Shown piece by piece: positions 1 through 7,674 of a stretch of DNA of 42,443 nucleotides. The DNA is taken from positions 1 to 42,443 of IMG/VR virus record IMGVR_UViG_3300037502_001664; one strand, given 5' to 3'. The DNA comes from a virus. Within the stretch, counting starts at the first letter, position 1. Each line of letters opens with the position of its first letter. Under the pieces are notes generated by a model. It was given only the letters and a program-made list of their open reading frames with translations, was not told the origin of the DNA and did not search any database. The translations under genes and the position numbers were made by a program.

Positions 1-96
1 GATGAAGATTTTATTGAGTATATTTGCACAGACATTCTTGATGATGCGAATGAATTACTAGAAGAATTGGAGAAAAGCAATGCCAGAACCAATTAA
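1..96 (+). CDS. 3' end of small coiled-coil protein (partial copy)
   Basis: These are the last 31 codons and stop of the gene that is complete at 41954-42307. It appears here only because the window starts inside the terminal overlap. The visible part is acidic and helical and ends in a Leu/Glu-rich segment. Its stop overlaps the ATG at 80 by 17 bases. It should be counted once with the full copy. Confidence 0.9.
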   Translation, partial: DEDFIEYICTDILDDANELLEELEKSNARTN

Positions 97-232
97 CACC
101 AAAGTCATAGTTGCCTACATATGCCACACTGAGACAAGCGCCTTCAACCTAAAAGACTTGATACTTTCGCAAGGTTATCGAACTTTCAAGTATCACGGAG
201 AGAAGCGCGTAATTTCTGATTATCCATTCACT
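1..232. repeat. Terminal copy of the genome overlap (left)
   Basis: Bases 1-232 are the same as 42212-42443 except for one position: T at 105, G at 42316. The window is therefore one circular (or circularly permuted) genome of about 42,211 unique bases read slightly past its start. This fits headful packaging or simply assembly overlap. The mismatch changes codon 9 of the gene starting at 80 from Val to Gly. Confidence 0.95.
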
Positions 233-325
233 GACGAGGAAATTGCAAAGAAAGCTGGTTTTTACATTTCGCGTACTGATGAAGTGGCGGAGATTGAGGT
301 TAGATTATTTGAGAGGTTGGAATGA
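80..325 (+). CDS. Hypothetical protein, 81 aa
   Basis: Not recognised. The protein is 81 residues, mixed charge, with no membrane segment or metal motif. The ATG at 80 lies inside the end of the previous gene and follows a GGAGA Shine-Dalgarno (SD) sequence about 7 bases upstream. Its stop overlaps the next start as ATGA, so the three genes 41954-42307, 80-325 and 322-609 form one rightward operon. Codon 9 is GTC here and GGC in the second copy at 42291, the only difference between the two copies of the overlap. The cassette interrupts the leftward late genes (portal on one side, Mu-F-like protein on the other) and behaves like a moron. Confidence 0.75.
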   Translation: MPEPINTKVIVAYICHTETSAFNLKDLILSQGYRTFKYHGEKRVISDYPFTDEEIAKKAGFYISRTDEVAEIEVRLFERLE

Positions 326-609
326 GAATCAAGGCCAAGGAATTCAAAGAAGACGAGGTAACGGTAAATATTCATGTGAACCTTGATAGTCGCGGTGGAA
401 CTGGTTATGAGACCGATATAAAGGTAACACAAAAACAAGATGGAAAGTGGGTTGCAAGCATGGAATTTAGTGACATGCCGCCTCAAGAATCATTTGAAGA
501 TGCAATTGATAGACTTGGCCTTTACCTTCAAAAAATGGCTGTAGCAGTTAAGTCAAAAAATCTTAAATATCTAAACCCAGAACAAATATTTACAGCAAAG
601 TACAAATAA
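322..609 (+). CDS. Hypothetical protein, 95 aa
   Basis: Not recognised. It starts in an ATGA overlap with the gene at 80-325 and is the last gene of the rightward three-gene cassette. The first 60 residues look beta-rich (alternating Val/Lys, then a Gly-rich turn) and the C-terminal third is helical. A strong hairpin terminator begins at its stop codon and separates it from the convergent portal gene. A soluble cytoplasmic accessory protein is likely, with function unknown. Confidence 0.75.
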   Translation: MRIKAKEFKEDEVTVNIHVNLDSRGGTGYETDIKVTQKQDGKWVASMEFSDMPPQESFEDAIDRLGLYLQKMAVAVKSKNLKYLNPEQIFTAKYK

Positions 610-626
610 GCCCCTTTCGGGGCTTT
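608..626. terminator. Bidirectional hairpin terminator
   Basis: Perfect stem AAGCCCC / GGGGCTT with a TTTC loop, flanked by A- and T-rich stretches. It sits between the convergent ends of the cassette gene (stop 609) and the portal gene (stop 633), so it can end transcripts from both sides. Almost the same hairpin recurs at 34201, 31653 and 33064. Confidence 0.85.
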
Positions 627-632
627 ATATAT

Positions 633-2093
633 TTACAGGTTCTGCGTGACCAGCATCATGCTTTGCGCTGATTCATCATCCAATCTAACTGACCACTCAT
701 CAAAATCCACATCATCGCTAATTTCACCCAATGAAACCAATCTATCAAAGTAATCTTTTCGTGTTAGACCGCCATTTTTCAATGAGTTAAGTAGCGCGGT
801 TAACATATTTGCATCAGCTTTACTTACTACCAATTCACGGGTCATCTCAAAAGCCAAATTATCAACAGGGTAGCCCATTATTAGATGTGCAATCTTCAAT
901 GCTTCATAAACTCCAGTCTCGCAACAATCTCGAACCGCTTGCATCTTAGATGTGCTGATTGAGTTATCAAATGCCGATTGAGTGGCTGTTTTAGTTGATG
1001 AGCTTGATTCGATTAAACTTGCTCCAACCTTTTGCGACATTTCGATGATTTCGTTAAGTCGCATAGGAATAGCCGTGTTAGCAGGAGCGCCTACCGCAGT
1101 TAATGAGCCGCCTAGAGTAATCAATGGAACACCGCCAGAGCCAGCCGTAAAGCCTAGCGGATTATGCCTACTATAAAACTCTGCCGATGTATCATGTGTG
1201 CCAGCATTAACACAGTATTTAATATCCGCACCCATGCGCAAGTATTCGCGATAATCAGCGTTAAGCTTGTAGTAGTCGTGACACAATGCAGCTAACGTTG
1301 TAATTGGGGGCAAATCCACGTCTGGATCGTTATCGTTTGAACCAATAAACACGAATGGGATTTTCTGCGCGACTCCACCATTCCACATCTCATAGTCGGA
1401 TTCATAAACAACACCGTCACGATAAACAGACCATACAACACCGTCAGGCGTTAATTCGTAAACAATGTACTCTGTTTGCGTCTCATGGCTAAATACGTTC
1501 AGAGTTGATTTGTATTGCTGTTTAAGCACTAAAAGAGATAACACTTCACGAGACTTAACGGTTTTTGTATCCCAGTTGATTATGGAGATTTCAGGGTAGA
1601 GTTTAAACCGCGGGGCTTTCTCGCCGGATGTATTTTCCTGTAACGTGCCTGATTCTGGAGCTTTAACCAATACACCAATACGCCCTGTAACATATTGACG
1701 CTCATTGATTTGTCGGCATAGTTGAGACAGCGACATCCCCATCCCGTCAGCATCTTCTTTGATGTATTCCATTCGTGAATCAACTTCAACAACTGGCTCT
1801 TTGCGGTTTATTGCTGCAACAGCAACTGAAACAGTAGGTTCAATGAAGTTATAAAACACAGCATTAGGCAGAATGTGATTATCATAGCGAGACTTGGCGT
1901 TTTCTTTAAGCCTGCGTAGTGCGTTTTGCTGCTCACCGTTAAGACCTGCCGAACTTGCGCTAATCACGTCAGGCATTGGCAGATATTTGGTTGATTTCTC
2001 TCGCTTAACATCACCGCTATACAAGTCGATGTTTTTAATCCACTCATCAACATATTTTATGTAGGAAGGATGTAGAGTCTCATGGTTACTCAT
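633..2093 (-). CDS. Portal protein, DUF4055 family
   Basis: The 486-residue protein matches the DUF4055 portal-like family by its layout: an N-terminal helical part, then a central segment reading IPFVFIGSNDND followed by a leucine/tyrosine-rich helix (about residues 250-290) typical of this family, then Gly-rich loops. In this family the protein forms the dodecameric vertex ring through which DNA enters and to which TerL docks. It lies two genes after TerL and is followed, beyond a rightward cassette, by the Mu-F-like head protein at 40810, the expected partner. The ATG at 2093 is preceded only by AGGG as SD, and that AGGG is the 3' arm of the terminator at 2099-2124, which is unusual. The family call is from memory of its motifs, not from a search. 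Confidence 0.85.
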   Translation of the reverse strand: MSNHETLHPSYIKYVDEWIKNIDLYSGDVKREKSTKYLPMPDVISASSAGLNGEQQNALRRLKENAKSRYDNHILPNAVFYNFIEPTVSVAVAAINRKEPVVEVDSRMEYIKEDADGMGMSLSQLCRQINERQYVTGRIGVLVKAPESGTLQENTSGEKAPRFKLYPEISIINWDTKTVKSREVLSLLVLKQQYKSTLNVFSHETQTEYIVYELTPDGVVWSVYRDGVVYESDYEMWNGGVAQKIPFVFIGSNDNDPDVDLPPITTLAALCHDYYKLNADYREYLRMGADIKYCVNAGTHDTSAEFYSRHNPLGFTAGSGGVPLITLGGSLTAVGAPANTAIPMRLNEIIEMSQKVGASLIESSSSTKTATQSAFDNSISTSKMQAVRDCCETGVYEALKIAHLIMGYPVDNLAFEMTRELVVSKADANMLTALLNSLKNGGLTRKDYFDRLVSLGEISDDVDFDEWSVRLDDESAQSMMLVTQNL

Positions 2094-2098
2094 TAAAA

Positions 2099-2124
2099 AG
2101 CCCTATCATTTGATTAATAGGGCT
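2099..2124 (-). terminator. Terminator that contains the portal RBS
   Basis: Read leftward, AGCCCTAT pairs with ATAGGGCT across a 10-base loop and is followed by TTTTT, a good intrinsic terminator for the gene ending at 2151. The ATG of the portal gene (2093) follows six bases later, and its only SD-like sequence, AGGG, is in the 3' arm of the stem. Confidence 0.75.
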
Positions 2125-2150
2125 ATTCTATCATTATTGAATTGATTTGT

Positions 2151-2738
2151 TTATTCTGGTAATTCACCGGTTGCGCGAAGGACTACACGGCACATTTCTA
2201 GGAACTCTTCGCGATAGTTGCTTTCTGCGATTGATTCCTCAATGGAACAATCAATTCCAATCCATTTAGTTTCAAAGAAGTAATCACTAACAGCTTCCGA
2301 CCAGTCAACTTCTTTTTCTATGCGACGGTAGATGTTTTTCTTGTCAAAGTTAAGCCCTAAAACCTTTATTGCATCTATTTTGTGATACTCGCAATCAGTT
2401 GTCGCCATAAAGTACAGCTCACCCCTCTCAAACTCTTCCTTCAAATCAAAGATAGATTCAGTAACCTTTACATATTCTGTGCGAGCTGGTTTTGACAGTA
2501 AGAAGTAACGAGCACTAGACATGTAAGTTTGTCCGTTAGAATCTTCTAGGCCATAAACATGAAAGCCATCGCTTTTATGCACTTCTTTCGCGATTATAGT
2601 TAACGGTTCGTTTGTAGGGCATTGTCTTTGATACTTCCAATTTGAAAGTTTCATCAGCTTAGCCATGTCCCTGAAAGATGAATAACAACCTCCAATATCG
2701 GAAACCACAACCTTTTGACCAATGTAAAACTCTTTCAT
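2151..2738 (-). CDS. Hypothetical protein between TerL and portal, 195 aa
   Basis: Not recognised. I choose the ATG at 2738 because GAGG lies 8 bases upstream; an upstream ATG-like start at 2768 has no SD. The N-terminal 80 residues look like a small beta domain (alternating Val/Ile, with Gly-Gly turns), and the C-terminal half is acidic and helical. It is transcribed with the late genes but has its own promoter: the dyad at 2795-2810 and a TATTAT box. A terminator follows directly. An inserted gene of accessory type is likely, since portal and terminase genes are usually adjacent. Confidence 0.7.
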   Translation of the reverse strand: MKEFYIGQKVVVSDIGGCYSSFRDMAKLMKLSNWKYQRQCPTNEPLTIIAKEVHKSDGFHVYGLEDSNGQTYMSSARYFLLSKPARTEYVKVTESIFDLKEEFERGELYFMATTDCEYHKIDAIKVLGLNFDKKNIYRRIEKEVDWSEAVSDYFFETKWIGIDCSIEESIAESNYREEFLEMCRVVLRATGELPE

Positions 2739-2794
2739 CTTTAAATCCTCAATTAAACAAACAACCACATAATAACAAATTCATAGTTAATTGC

Positions 2795-2810
2795 TGTGAT
2801 TGAGTTCACG
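2795..2810. promoter_or_regulatory. CRP-like dyad upstream of gene 2738
   Basis: TGTGA TTGAGT TCACG. Read leftward, the dyad is followed 20 bases later by TATTAT (2774-2769), giving the class II CRP spacing (site centre near -41). Confidence 0.6.
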
Positions 2811-2813
2811 TTA

Positions 2814-4412
2814 TTACCAGATTGTAAATGCGGTTTCTATTTTCTCGTGGACTCTTCTACCATTCTCTGCAACAGCAAGATAACGGAAAGCATCAGCACC
2901 GTGAGACGACCAGTCATGTAATGGGTTATCTCTCCATGCGCCTAATTTCTCATTCCATTCTTTGCGGTAGTTTTCTAAACACTTAACCCCTTGCTCAGTT
3001 CCAACCTCATCAAATACGCAGTCTTTTAACGTGTTACGAGCAATCTCAATCCCATCCATAACACCAAGCTTAGGAACAACCTCAAAATCAATTGAATAGG
3101 TTACGCCGTTATACTCAATACCTTCTTTTGCTAGTTGCTTACGAGTCTTACCTTTTGATGCGAACTCACGGTTGTTAATATCGTGCGGAGCGTTGTGCTT
3201 TCCGTAAGACCATTTGTTCAGCTTTCCGATGTCATCAATGTACTTAATGTAGTGCCCCAATGATTCGCCTGAGTTTTCGTAGTAATGAAGAATGTGAATT
3301 TCATTTCCAACCAATCGATAAAACCAAATAGCCGTAGAGTCGCCAATACCAATATCCCACGCAGTATTAACATCTCCTTCATTTTCCCATTTTGAAATGT
3401 CTGTAATTCTTCCTTCGCTGTAAATTTTGATAAATTGATTAGCGTAGTAAGCACCCTCAATAGCTTGCTCGAATGCCTCTTTTGACGTTGACGGGTATTC
3501 TCGCTTCATATCCTCGCCCTGAGTTTTCTCAGTTAGCGCATACCAATTCATTTGGCCTTGAGTTAATTCAACTCCGTGTTTAGATTTTAGCTCAACAAAG
3601 TAATCGACTAGCCTTTGAGGAATAAAGACCTCTTCGTTAATTGAATAATCAGGGTCTTTCCACCAAGGGAAGAAATGAAACTTAAACTCTAGTGAGGCTG
3701 GTTTTTTACCTCTTATATCGCGCTTTTCTGCTTCGTCGCAGTAATCAAAGAAGTATCCTTGCTTTCCTTCTGCCGTGGATTCAATTGTCTTTGTGCAATT
3801 TTTACCTACAGAGTTAAAAGCACCAGTTACTATTTCTCTAGCCTTTTCTGGATAGCGTTTACAAATCTTGCCGAATTCTGAAATATGAAGGCTTTGCAGT
3901 GTTCCGCCACGATAACCAGTAGACACACCAATAGATGAACCGTTGCTGAAAACATAACCGTTATCTTTGTCATTAACTGGAACTGGAAACTTATACTTAA
4001 GAGAAACCTCAAGCATTCTAATTAGTGAAGGCGGTATATTCTGATAGGCAAACCTAATCTTGTTTCGATATATATCCTTTGAATCTTTATCATTATGAGC
4101 TATACAGCCCGCCGAATAGTTCTTCTTGAATAGGCAAGTATCAAGGTCATGGATCATTTTAAAGGTGGTAAAACCTAACTGGCGAGCTTTTAGGATAATA
4201 TCGTTTTGGTGAGACATTTCATAATAAAGTGTTTGAGCTGCATTTGGTTTAAACCTTACCTTATTACCGTCTTTATCTTTGATGTAATAAAACACGCAAA
4301 GGCGGAAGAATTTTAATCCAACCGCCTGCTTGAAATCGCTTTCTGATAATTCACCAGCTTTGTACTTTTCTACATACCCTAAAGCTAGTTTAACCTCTTC
4401 ACTCTTCGTCAT
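2814..4412 (-). CDS. Terminase large subunit (TerL)
   Basis: The 532-residue protein is the packaging motor. The N-terminal ATPase has a divergent Walker A, KARQLGFTT (residues 75-83), Walker B ending ISEFG (acidic residue E179), and a coupling motif ESTAEG near 211. The C-terminal RNase H-like nuclease starts at AWDIGIGDST (D353) and ends with a conserved HDW...GADAFRY segment close to residue 510. The length is normal for the family. It overlaps the TerS gene by 14 bases, as in many phage terminase pairs. The enzyme cuts concatemers and drives DNA into the prohead with ATP. The window's overlapping ends fit a headful mechanism, but that is inference. Confidence 0.95.
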   Translation of the reverse strand: MTKSEEVKLALGYVEKYKAGELSESDFKQAVGLKFFRLCVFYYIKDKDGNKVRFKPNAAQTLYYEMSHQNDIILKARQLGFTTFKMIHDLDTCLFKKNYSAGCIAHNDKDSKDIYRNKIRFAYQNIPPSLIRMLEVSLKYKFPVPVNDKDNGYVFSNGSSIGVSTGYRGGTLQSLHISEFGKICKRYPEKAREIVTGAFNSVGKNCTKTIESTAEGKQGYFFDYCDEAEKRDIRGKKPASLEFKFHFFPWWKDPDYSINEEVFIPQRLVDYFVELKSKHGVELTQGQMNWYALTEKTQGEDMKREYPSTSKEAFEQAIEGAYYANQFIKIYSEGRITDISKWENEGDVNTAWDIGIGDSTAIWFYRLVGNEIHILHYYENSGESLGHYIKYIDDIGKLNKWSYGKHNAPHDINNREFASKGKTRKQLAKEGIEYNGVTYSIDFEVVPKLGVMDGIEIARNTLKDCVFDEVGTEQGVKCLENYRKEWNEKLGAWRDNPLHDWSSHGADAFRYLAVAENGRRVHEKIETAFTIW

Positions 4413-4848
4413 TCAGAGACTCACTTAACAGCGAATCAAAATCATCAGATAGAGTAACTTTAGTTTCGGTCTTGTCTCGCCAGTTTGCAGGATGGCGGTT
4501 TTTAAGCCAGAATATTGCTGCTGTAGGGTCTGGTGCGTAATGCTTAACTGTATCGTGAGTTACAATCTCACCCTGATTGTTAAACACTTTAACTTCTGGA
4601 TGTGAATAGCCTAAAGCTCTATGATAAAGCGAACTGGCCACTTCTGCGTCTGCAATTTGCTTGCCCTTTTTTATGGACTCCGAGAAACTTTCGTGTTTCA
4701 ACTTCCAAAGATGTATTGTAGATTCAGCAACACCAAAGAATTCAGCCAGTTTTACATCTGTAGCACCAAGCAGGCAAAACTTATAAGCAAGCTCATCATA
4801 TTCTTTTTTATACTTAGTCGGCGCTCCAACATTGTCTTTATTAGCCAT
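4399..4848 (-). CDS. Terminase small subunit (TerS)
   Basis: The 149-residue protein recognises the packaging site and regulates TerL. Residues 10-55 carry a helix-turn-helix of the type found in small terminases (phrases LGATDVKLAEFFGVAESTI and HLWKLKHESF). The C-terminal part has the frequent AIFWLKNRHPANWRDK segment. The start at 4848 follows GAGAGG, 6 bases upstream. It overlaps TerL by 14 bases. A TAGAAT box lies 31 bases upstream of the start without a convincing -35, and no CRP-like dyad is present, unlike most other operons here. Confidence 0.92.
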   Translation of the reverse strand: MANKDNVGAPTKYKKEYDELAYKFCLLGATDVKLAEFFGVAESTIHLWKLKHESFSESIKKGKQIADAEVASSLYHRALGYSHPEVKVFNNQGEIVTHDTVKHYAPDPTAAIFWLKNRHPANWRDKTETKVTLSDDFDSLLSESLNDEE

Positions 4849-4927
4849 AACTTACCTCTCTTAAGTTAAACCGATTCTACCACACTTCTAATTATCAATA
4901 AAAAGCCCTCGTTATGATGGCGATTGT

Positions 4928-5752
4928 TTATTTGCGGTAGTTTGTTTTATCTACGATTGATAGCCACATATTTTTAACTTTATCTCCAGCATCACCCCAA
5001 TTGCAACCAAACGGAAGGCAGCCTTCATAATACGAAAGATTGTCAATATCGTGCAATTCAATAGCCGCTTCCAATCGCTCGCGCTCTTCACGTTGTTCTG
5101 GGGTTTCTCTCCTCATAAGGTCAACACTATCCAACGAGAATGTAAATTCTTTGTATCCATCAGAAGTTTTAGTTTTATAGCATCCAACCTCTTCTGAAAT
5201 ATACGTAATCTCCCATTCCTCTGTATAATTCCAATTGTGAAATCTTCCAATAACAACACACCCAACAGGCGGCAATCCATTTCTCCACTCAACCTCACTC
5301 ATAGCATTAACCTCTTCCGGTTCATCAAAGAAATCTGAAGGTAGCGGCTTTTCCGAATACTTACAGTTAAACACGGCAACAGTATTACCATCTTCAAGCG
5401 ACTTATCGCCTGTAAATTCCCACTTTCCACCTTTAATCAGTTTTACATATTGCGGAGCTTCTTCTTCCTGCCCAGTTACCGCGATTGAATCCGTGTTGAA
5501 TTCGTTGGTTTTTGGTTGTCGGATTACTTCTCGGAAGAACTTAATCTCATCAATAGATATTGCATTGCAATCATTTAACCAACCTTCCCCTATTTCATCG
5601 ACTTCATCAAGTTTAAATGGCGAGTTTAATTTTTCACCTCTCACTCTATCTATGTTATTAAATTCCATTTCAACATACCCATCAAAGTCAACAAGTATGT
5701 ATTCCTTATCAAGCGACAGCTCGCCTTCAATCGGTTTAGTCGTATAACTCAT
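4928..5752 (-). CDS. Hypothetical protein, 274 aa
   Basis: Not assigned a function. The protein is acidic and appears modular. A first part with Lys/Gly/Asp turns reaches about residue 150. A second part begins at a phrase of the type WRNGLPPVG (about 157-165), which recurs in small phage proteins that manage queries such as DUF551. The C-terminal 45 residues contain a charged helix and a CNWGDAGDK stretch. It is the last gene of the leftward early block, separated from TerS by 79 bases. A GGAG precedes the start by about 7 bases. Such repetitive modular proteins are common in Vibrio-type phages, but this is only a general resemblance. Confidence 0.75.
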   Translation of the reverse strand: MSYTTKPIEGELSLDKEYILVDFDGYVEMEFNNIDRVRGEKLNSPFKLDEVDEIGEGWLNDCNAISIDEIKFFREVIRQPKTNEFNTDSIAVTGQEEEAPQYVKLIKGGKWEFTGDKSLEDGNTVAVFNCKYSEKPLPSDFFDEPEEVNAMSEVEWRNGLPPVGCVVIGRFHNWNYTEEWEITYISEEVGCYKTKTSDGYKEFTFSLDSVDLMRRETPEQREERERLEAAIELHDIDNLSYYEGCLPFGCNWGDAGDKVKNMWLSIVDKTNYRK

Positions 5753-5849
5753 ATCAATCTCCTATAAACTTAAAATTAAAATCCACAACAGAATAAATAC
5801 AGCTTCATGTATGTGTGATTCATGGGTTATTTGGTAGGTGTAGATTTTA

Positions 5850-6044
5850 TTAATCATTTGGTGCACTAGGTAATGGCATCCAATGGGTTGGAGAGCAACT
5901 AATACCAAATCTATTGAATTCTTTGCCTTGATATCTAACAGCCTCCATTACTGCTCCGTGACACCCATCCCCGTAAAGCTCAACAATAAGACATCTCTCG
6001 CCTATGTCTGGCAATTTATCATCAACGTTTATCCATTTCATCAA
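5850..6044 (-). CDS. DUF551 domain protein
   Basis: The 64-residue protein is nearly all one DUF551 domain: an initial WINVDDKLPD, a middle beta region with Cys and Val, and a final HWMPLPSAP. The domain is common in enterobacterial and vibrio phages; its function is unknown. The start overlaps the gene at 6022-6189. Two ATG codons (6044, 6041) are adjacent and I cannot distinguish them. It belongs to the leftward run of tiny genes 6997-5850. Confidence 0.85.
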   Translation of the reverse strand: MMKWINVDDKLPDIGERCLIVELYGDGCHGAVMEAVRYQGKEFNRFGISCSPTHWMPLPSAPND

Positions 6045-6189
6045 TCAACTCCTTAGCTCTTAATATCAATTTATACTCTTCAAGTTGCTTTATGTAGCAT
6101 TGAAGGGCTCTTATATCTTCTTCGTTAGTAACCTTACCAAATGCTTTGTAGGCTAAATCTATTTGGTGGTTAACTTGGATTAGGTTCAT
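6022..6189 (-). CDS. Small helical hypothetical protein, 55 aa
   Basis: Not recognised. I prefer the ATG at 6189 because the reading frame further upstream only shadows the neighbouring gene; the overlap is then 20 bases with the gene ending at 6170. The predicted chain is almost entirely helical, with Leu and Ile at regular spacing and a charged end, so a coiled coil or small helical hairpin is likely. It ends inside the start of the DUF551 gene, indicating translational coupling. Confidence 0.6.
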   Translation of the reverse strand: MNLIQVNHQIDLAYKAFGKVTNEEDIRALQCYIKQLEEYKLILRAKELIDEMDKR

Positions 6190-6367
6190 ATTCAACCATT
6201 TCAAGAATCTGCCGCGCAAACTCAGTGGCTTGCTGTTTTGTTAATGAAGTATAAGTGACATCCCAGATATCAACAGACGAAATTAAAACATTACCATCCT
6301 CAATACTGGCATGACAGTAAAACCCCTCACTATCATGCTGTAGAAACTCATCAGTCTCAGTTCTCAT
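6170..6367 (-). CDS. Small protein of the MRTET / EFARQ family (copy 1)
   Basis: The 65-residue protein has unknown function. It shares its start (MRTET) and its end (KQQATEFARQIL) with the gene at 37540-37701 (MRTET, KGQAREFARQLL). The middle also looks related to the gene at 6388-6579 (TTREFANRLLE). The three are distant copies of one fold: a beta-rich N-terminal part and a C-terminal helix. Its stop overlaps the next start. This is one of two multi-copy small families in the genome. Confidence 0.7.
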   Translation of the reverse strand: MRTETDEFLQHDSEGFYCHASIEDGNVLISSVDIWDVTYTSLTKQQATEFARQILEMVEYEPNPS

Positions 6368-6387
6368 TTAATCACCATATAAGTAAA

Positions 6388-6579
6388 CTAATCCCACTCA
6401 TTAGATTCAACTTTATCACAAACCTCTAAAAGTCTATTTGCAAACTCTCTAGTAGTTTTAATATCAACAGCGCCAACTCCAGACCAATTAACCGTTGGCT
6501 CATTTTGCTTACCAGTCATCAGTGAAGTGGTCATCATTGCTGTTACCCATTTTGATTCTATTGTTTTTGTCCTTTTCAT
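6388..6579 (-). CDS. Small protein related to the EFARQ family, 63 aa
   Basis: I choose the ATG at 6579 because GAGG lies 9 bases upstream; the frame extends to 6597 without a better site. The C-terminal helix TTREFANRLLEV resembles the corresponding helix in the genes at 6170 and 37540. The centre is beta-like, with a Val-Asn-Trp-Ser-Gly segment. It is the first gene of a unit with its own candidate promoter (dyad at 6636-6651, TAGATT at 6614-6609). Confidence 0.65.
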   Translation of the reverse strand: MKRTKTIESKWVTAMMTTSLMTGKQNEPTVNWSGVGAVDIKTTREFANRLLEVCDKVESNEWD

Positions 6580-6635
6580 GTTAAAAGCCTCACTCAATAA
6601 ACACCATTAATCTAGCTTTGTTTTTGATATTAGTC

Positions 6636-6651
6636 TGTGAATGAAATCACA
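6636..6651. promoter_or_regulatory. CRP-like dyad upstream of gene 6579
   Basis: TGTGA ATGAAA TCACA, a perfect match to the pattern. Read leftward, TAGATT (6614-6609) lies 21 bases beyond it, the class II spacing. The dyad overlaps the stop codon of the small HTH gene at 6647. Confidence 0.65.
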
Positions 6652-6820
6652 CTTCAAGAGTTCCGTATTTCACCTTGCGCGTGTAAACGCAAACAGCATC
6701 AAATCGCTTAGGGTAGTTTTTAAACCAATCGTGCAAGGTGCGCTCAGGCACTTCTGAGATTTTAATAACTTGAGCTAGACTCCTACAGCCTAGCTCTTTT
6801 GCTCGTTGGGATGGGGTCAT
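6647..6820 (-). CDS. Small HTH protein, MTPSQ family (copy 1)
   Basis: The 57-residue protein begins MTPSQRAKELGC and contains a compact helix-turn-helix (SLAQVIKISEVPERTLHDW), then a short basic tail. A distant copy lies at 13465-13635 and begins MTPSQTAKQLGC. Such proteins usually bind DNA as small phage regulators; no target is known here. It starts in a TAATG overlap with the zinc-ribbon gene upstream. It is a candidate for a regulator of this phage. Confidence 0.75.
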   Translation of the reverse strand: MTPSQRAKELGCRSLAQVIKISEVPERTLHDWFKNYPKRFDAVCVYTRKVKYGTLEV

Positions 6821-6996
6821 TAAAATTTATCACTCTTTCTGTATTTCAATAGTAATTCGCATTCAATACAAGGCTTTATTCCATCACCTAAATAATAAAA
6901 TCCACATTTCGGACATTTTTTATTGCCTCTTATGTCGTTAATCTTATTTATATAATTAAGATCTCTCATTACATCGTTGTAATCTTCCTGTTTCAT
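6820..6996 (-). CDS. Small zinc-ribbon protein, 58 aa
   Basis: The 58-residue protein has a helical N-terminus, then CPKC and, 15 residues later, CIEC, a four-cysteine zinc ribbon. The start at 6996 overlaps the upstream stop as ATGA and has a strong GGAGG SD 7 bases upstream, provided by the end of that gene. The stop overlaps the ATG of the HTH gene. Function is unknown; ribbons of this size often bind nucleic acid or a protein partner. Confidence 0.75.
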   Translation of the reverse strand: MKQEDYNDVMRDLNYINKINDIRGNKKCPKCGFYYLGDGIKPCIECELLLKYRKSDKF

Positions 6997-7361
6997 AATG
7001 CGCCTCCATCTAAATATCTAATTAAATGCTCATTGCCAAAAACCCACTTCAAATACTCTCTAGTTAATGGCGTCGGTGCGCAAGTTCCAGCCAATGCATT
7101 TATGCACGCATCTTTATCTTGATGATGCACTCCAACTGCTGAAAATAGGGCTAGGATTTGATTTATTTTCATATGAAGCCCGCACAGGTATGTGACGGTC
7201 TGGTCAACTGTGCCATGAAAAACAATCTCATCGCCAACCATTGCGAGTAGTGACTCAGTGCCACCGTAAGACTCATGACGAATATTAAGGTGAATTCCTA
7301 GAGCGCAAGCAGTTAGATGCGCTCTTTCTGTTGGGTTATGCTTGTGTTCAATACATTTCAT
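6993..7361 (-). CDS. Hypothetical protein, 122 aa
   Basis: Not recognised. The chain has several His and Cys residues spread through it (HxH near the start, LCGLH in the middle) but no standard metal-binding spacing. A GAAGAG lies 11 bases upstream of the ATG. The position just after NinG is where lambdoid phages keep the late antiterminator Q; I see no Q-like motif here, so that is only a positional thought. Confidence 0.75.
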   Translation of the reverse strand: MKCIEHKHNPTERAHLTACALGIHLNIRHESYGGTESLLAMVGDEIVFHGTVDQTVTYLCGLHMKINQILALFSAVGVHHQDKDACINALAGTCAPTPLTREYLKWVFGNEHLIRYLDGGAL

Positions 7362-7363
7362 GT

Positions 7364-7558
7364 CTAAATTAACTCTTCCATATTATCTTCGATGTAGTTA
7401 ACGCTAGCAGTTTGCTTTTGCGTAAGGCTTTTAACTGAGCTGAACTTGTTTGCGAGCTCAAGTTTTTTCATTGGTGGCAGCGATGAGTAAATTTCCCAAG
7501 CTTTGTTTGTGCTGCTGTCTTCAACTGTTAGTGGTCGAACTTTGATGTCTGCTTTCAT
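7364..7558 (-). CDS. Hypothetical protein, 64 aa
   Basis: Not recognised. I choose the ATG at 7558 rather than an upstream start at 7627, because the promoter (TTGAAT 7621-7616, TATATT 7598-7593) lies between them. The chain is short and mixed, with an acidic C-terminus. The stop is two bases from the next ATG. It is the first gene of a leftward unit whose 5' leader matches that of the gene at 13954-14157. Confidence 0.65.
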   Translation of the reverse strand: MKADIKVRPLTVEDSSTNKAWEIYSSLPPMKKLELANKFSSVKSLTQKQTASVNYIEDNMEELI

Positions 7559-7573
7559 TTTTTTTGATTCCGT

Positions 7574-7621
7574 ATCTCTTTGGTATGAATATAATATACT
7601 GCGCCATTCGCAGTTATTCAA
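7574..7621 (-). promoter_or_regulatory. Strong promoter with spacer palindrome
   Basis: Read leftward: -35 TTGAAT (7621-7616), 17-base spacer, -10 TATATT (7598-7593). The spacer contains the palindrome CTGCG-N5-CGCAG (7599-7613), a likely operator. The transcript would start near 7586 and begin with CATACCAAAGAGAT (7587-7574), which is nearly identical to the leader of the unit at 14157. Confidence 0.75.
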
Positions 7622-7624
7622 GTA

Positions 7625-7650
7625 CAAAAAAGCCAGTTTTTACACTGGCG
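7625..7650 (-). terminator. Terminator after NinG
   Basis: Read leftward, GCCAGT pairs with ACTGGC across a six-base loop, followed by TTTTTT. It ends the replication/nin transcript just before the promoter of the gene at 7558. Confidence 0.8.
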
Positions 7651-7658
7651 TTTAATTT

Positions 7659-7674
7659 TGTGAGATTAGTCACA
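7659..7674. promoter_or_regulatory. CRP-like dyad at the end of NinG
   Basis: TGTGA GATTAG TCACA, a perfect match. It overlaps the last codons of NinG. Its centre lies about 80 bases upstream of the start predicted for the 7558 promoter, near class I CRP spacing, but the NinG terminator is in between. Its role is uncertain. Confidence 0.45.

Noticed and set aside
4849-4927. Terminator between gene 4928 and TerS
   Set aside because: GAGGGCTTTTT looks like a terminator end, but only three or four base pairs are possible; too weak to annotate.
5790-5830. Further CRP-like dyad ahead of gene 5752 (TGTGA TTCATG GGTTA)
   Set aside because: Only one half-site matches, and no -10 box lies at the usual distance.
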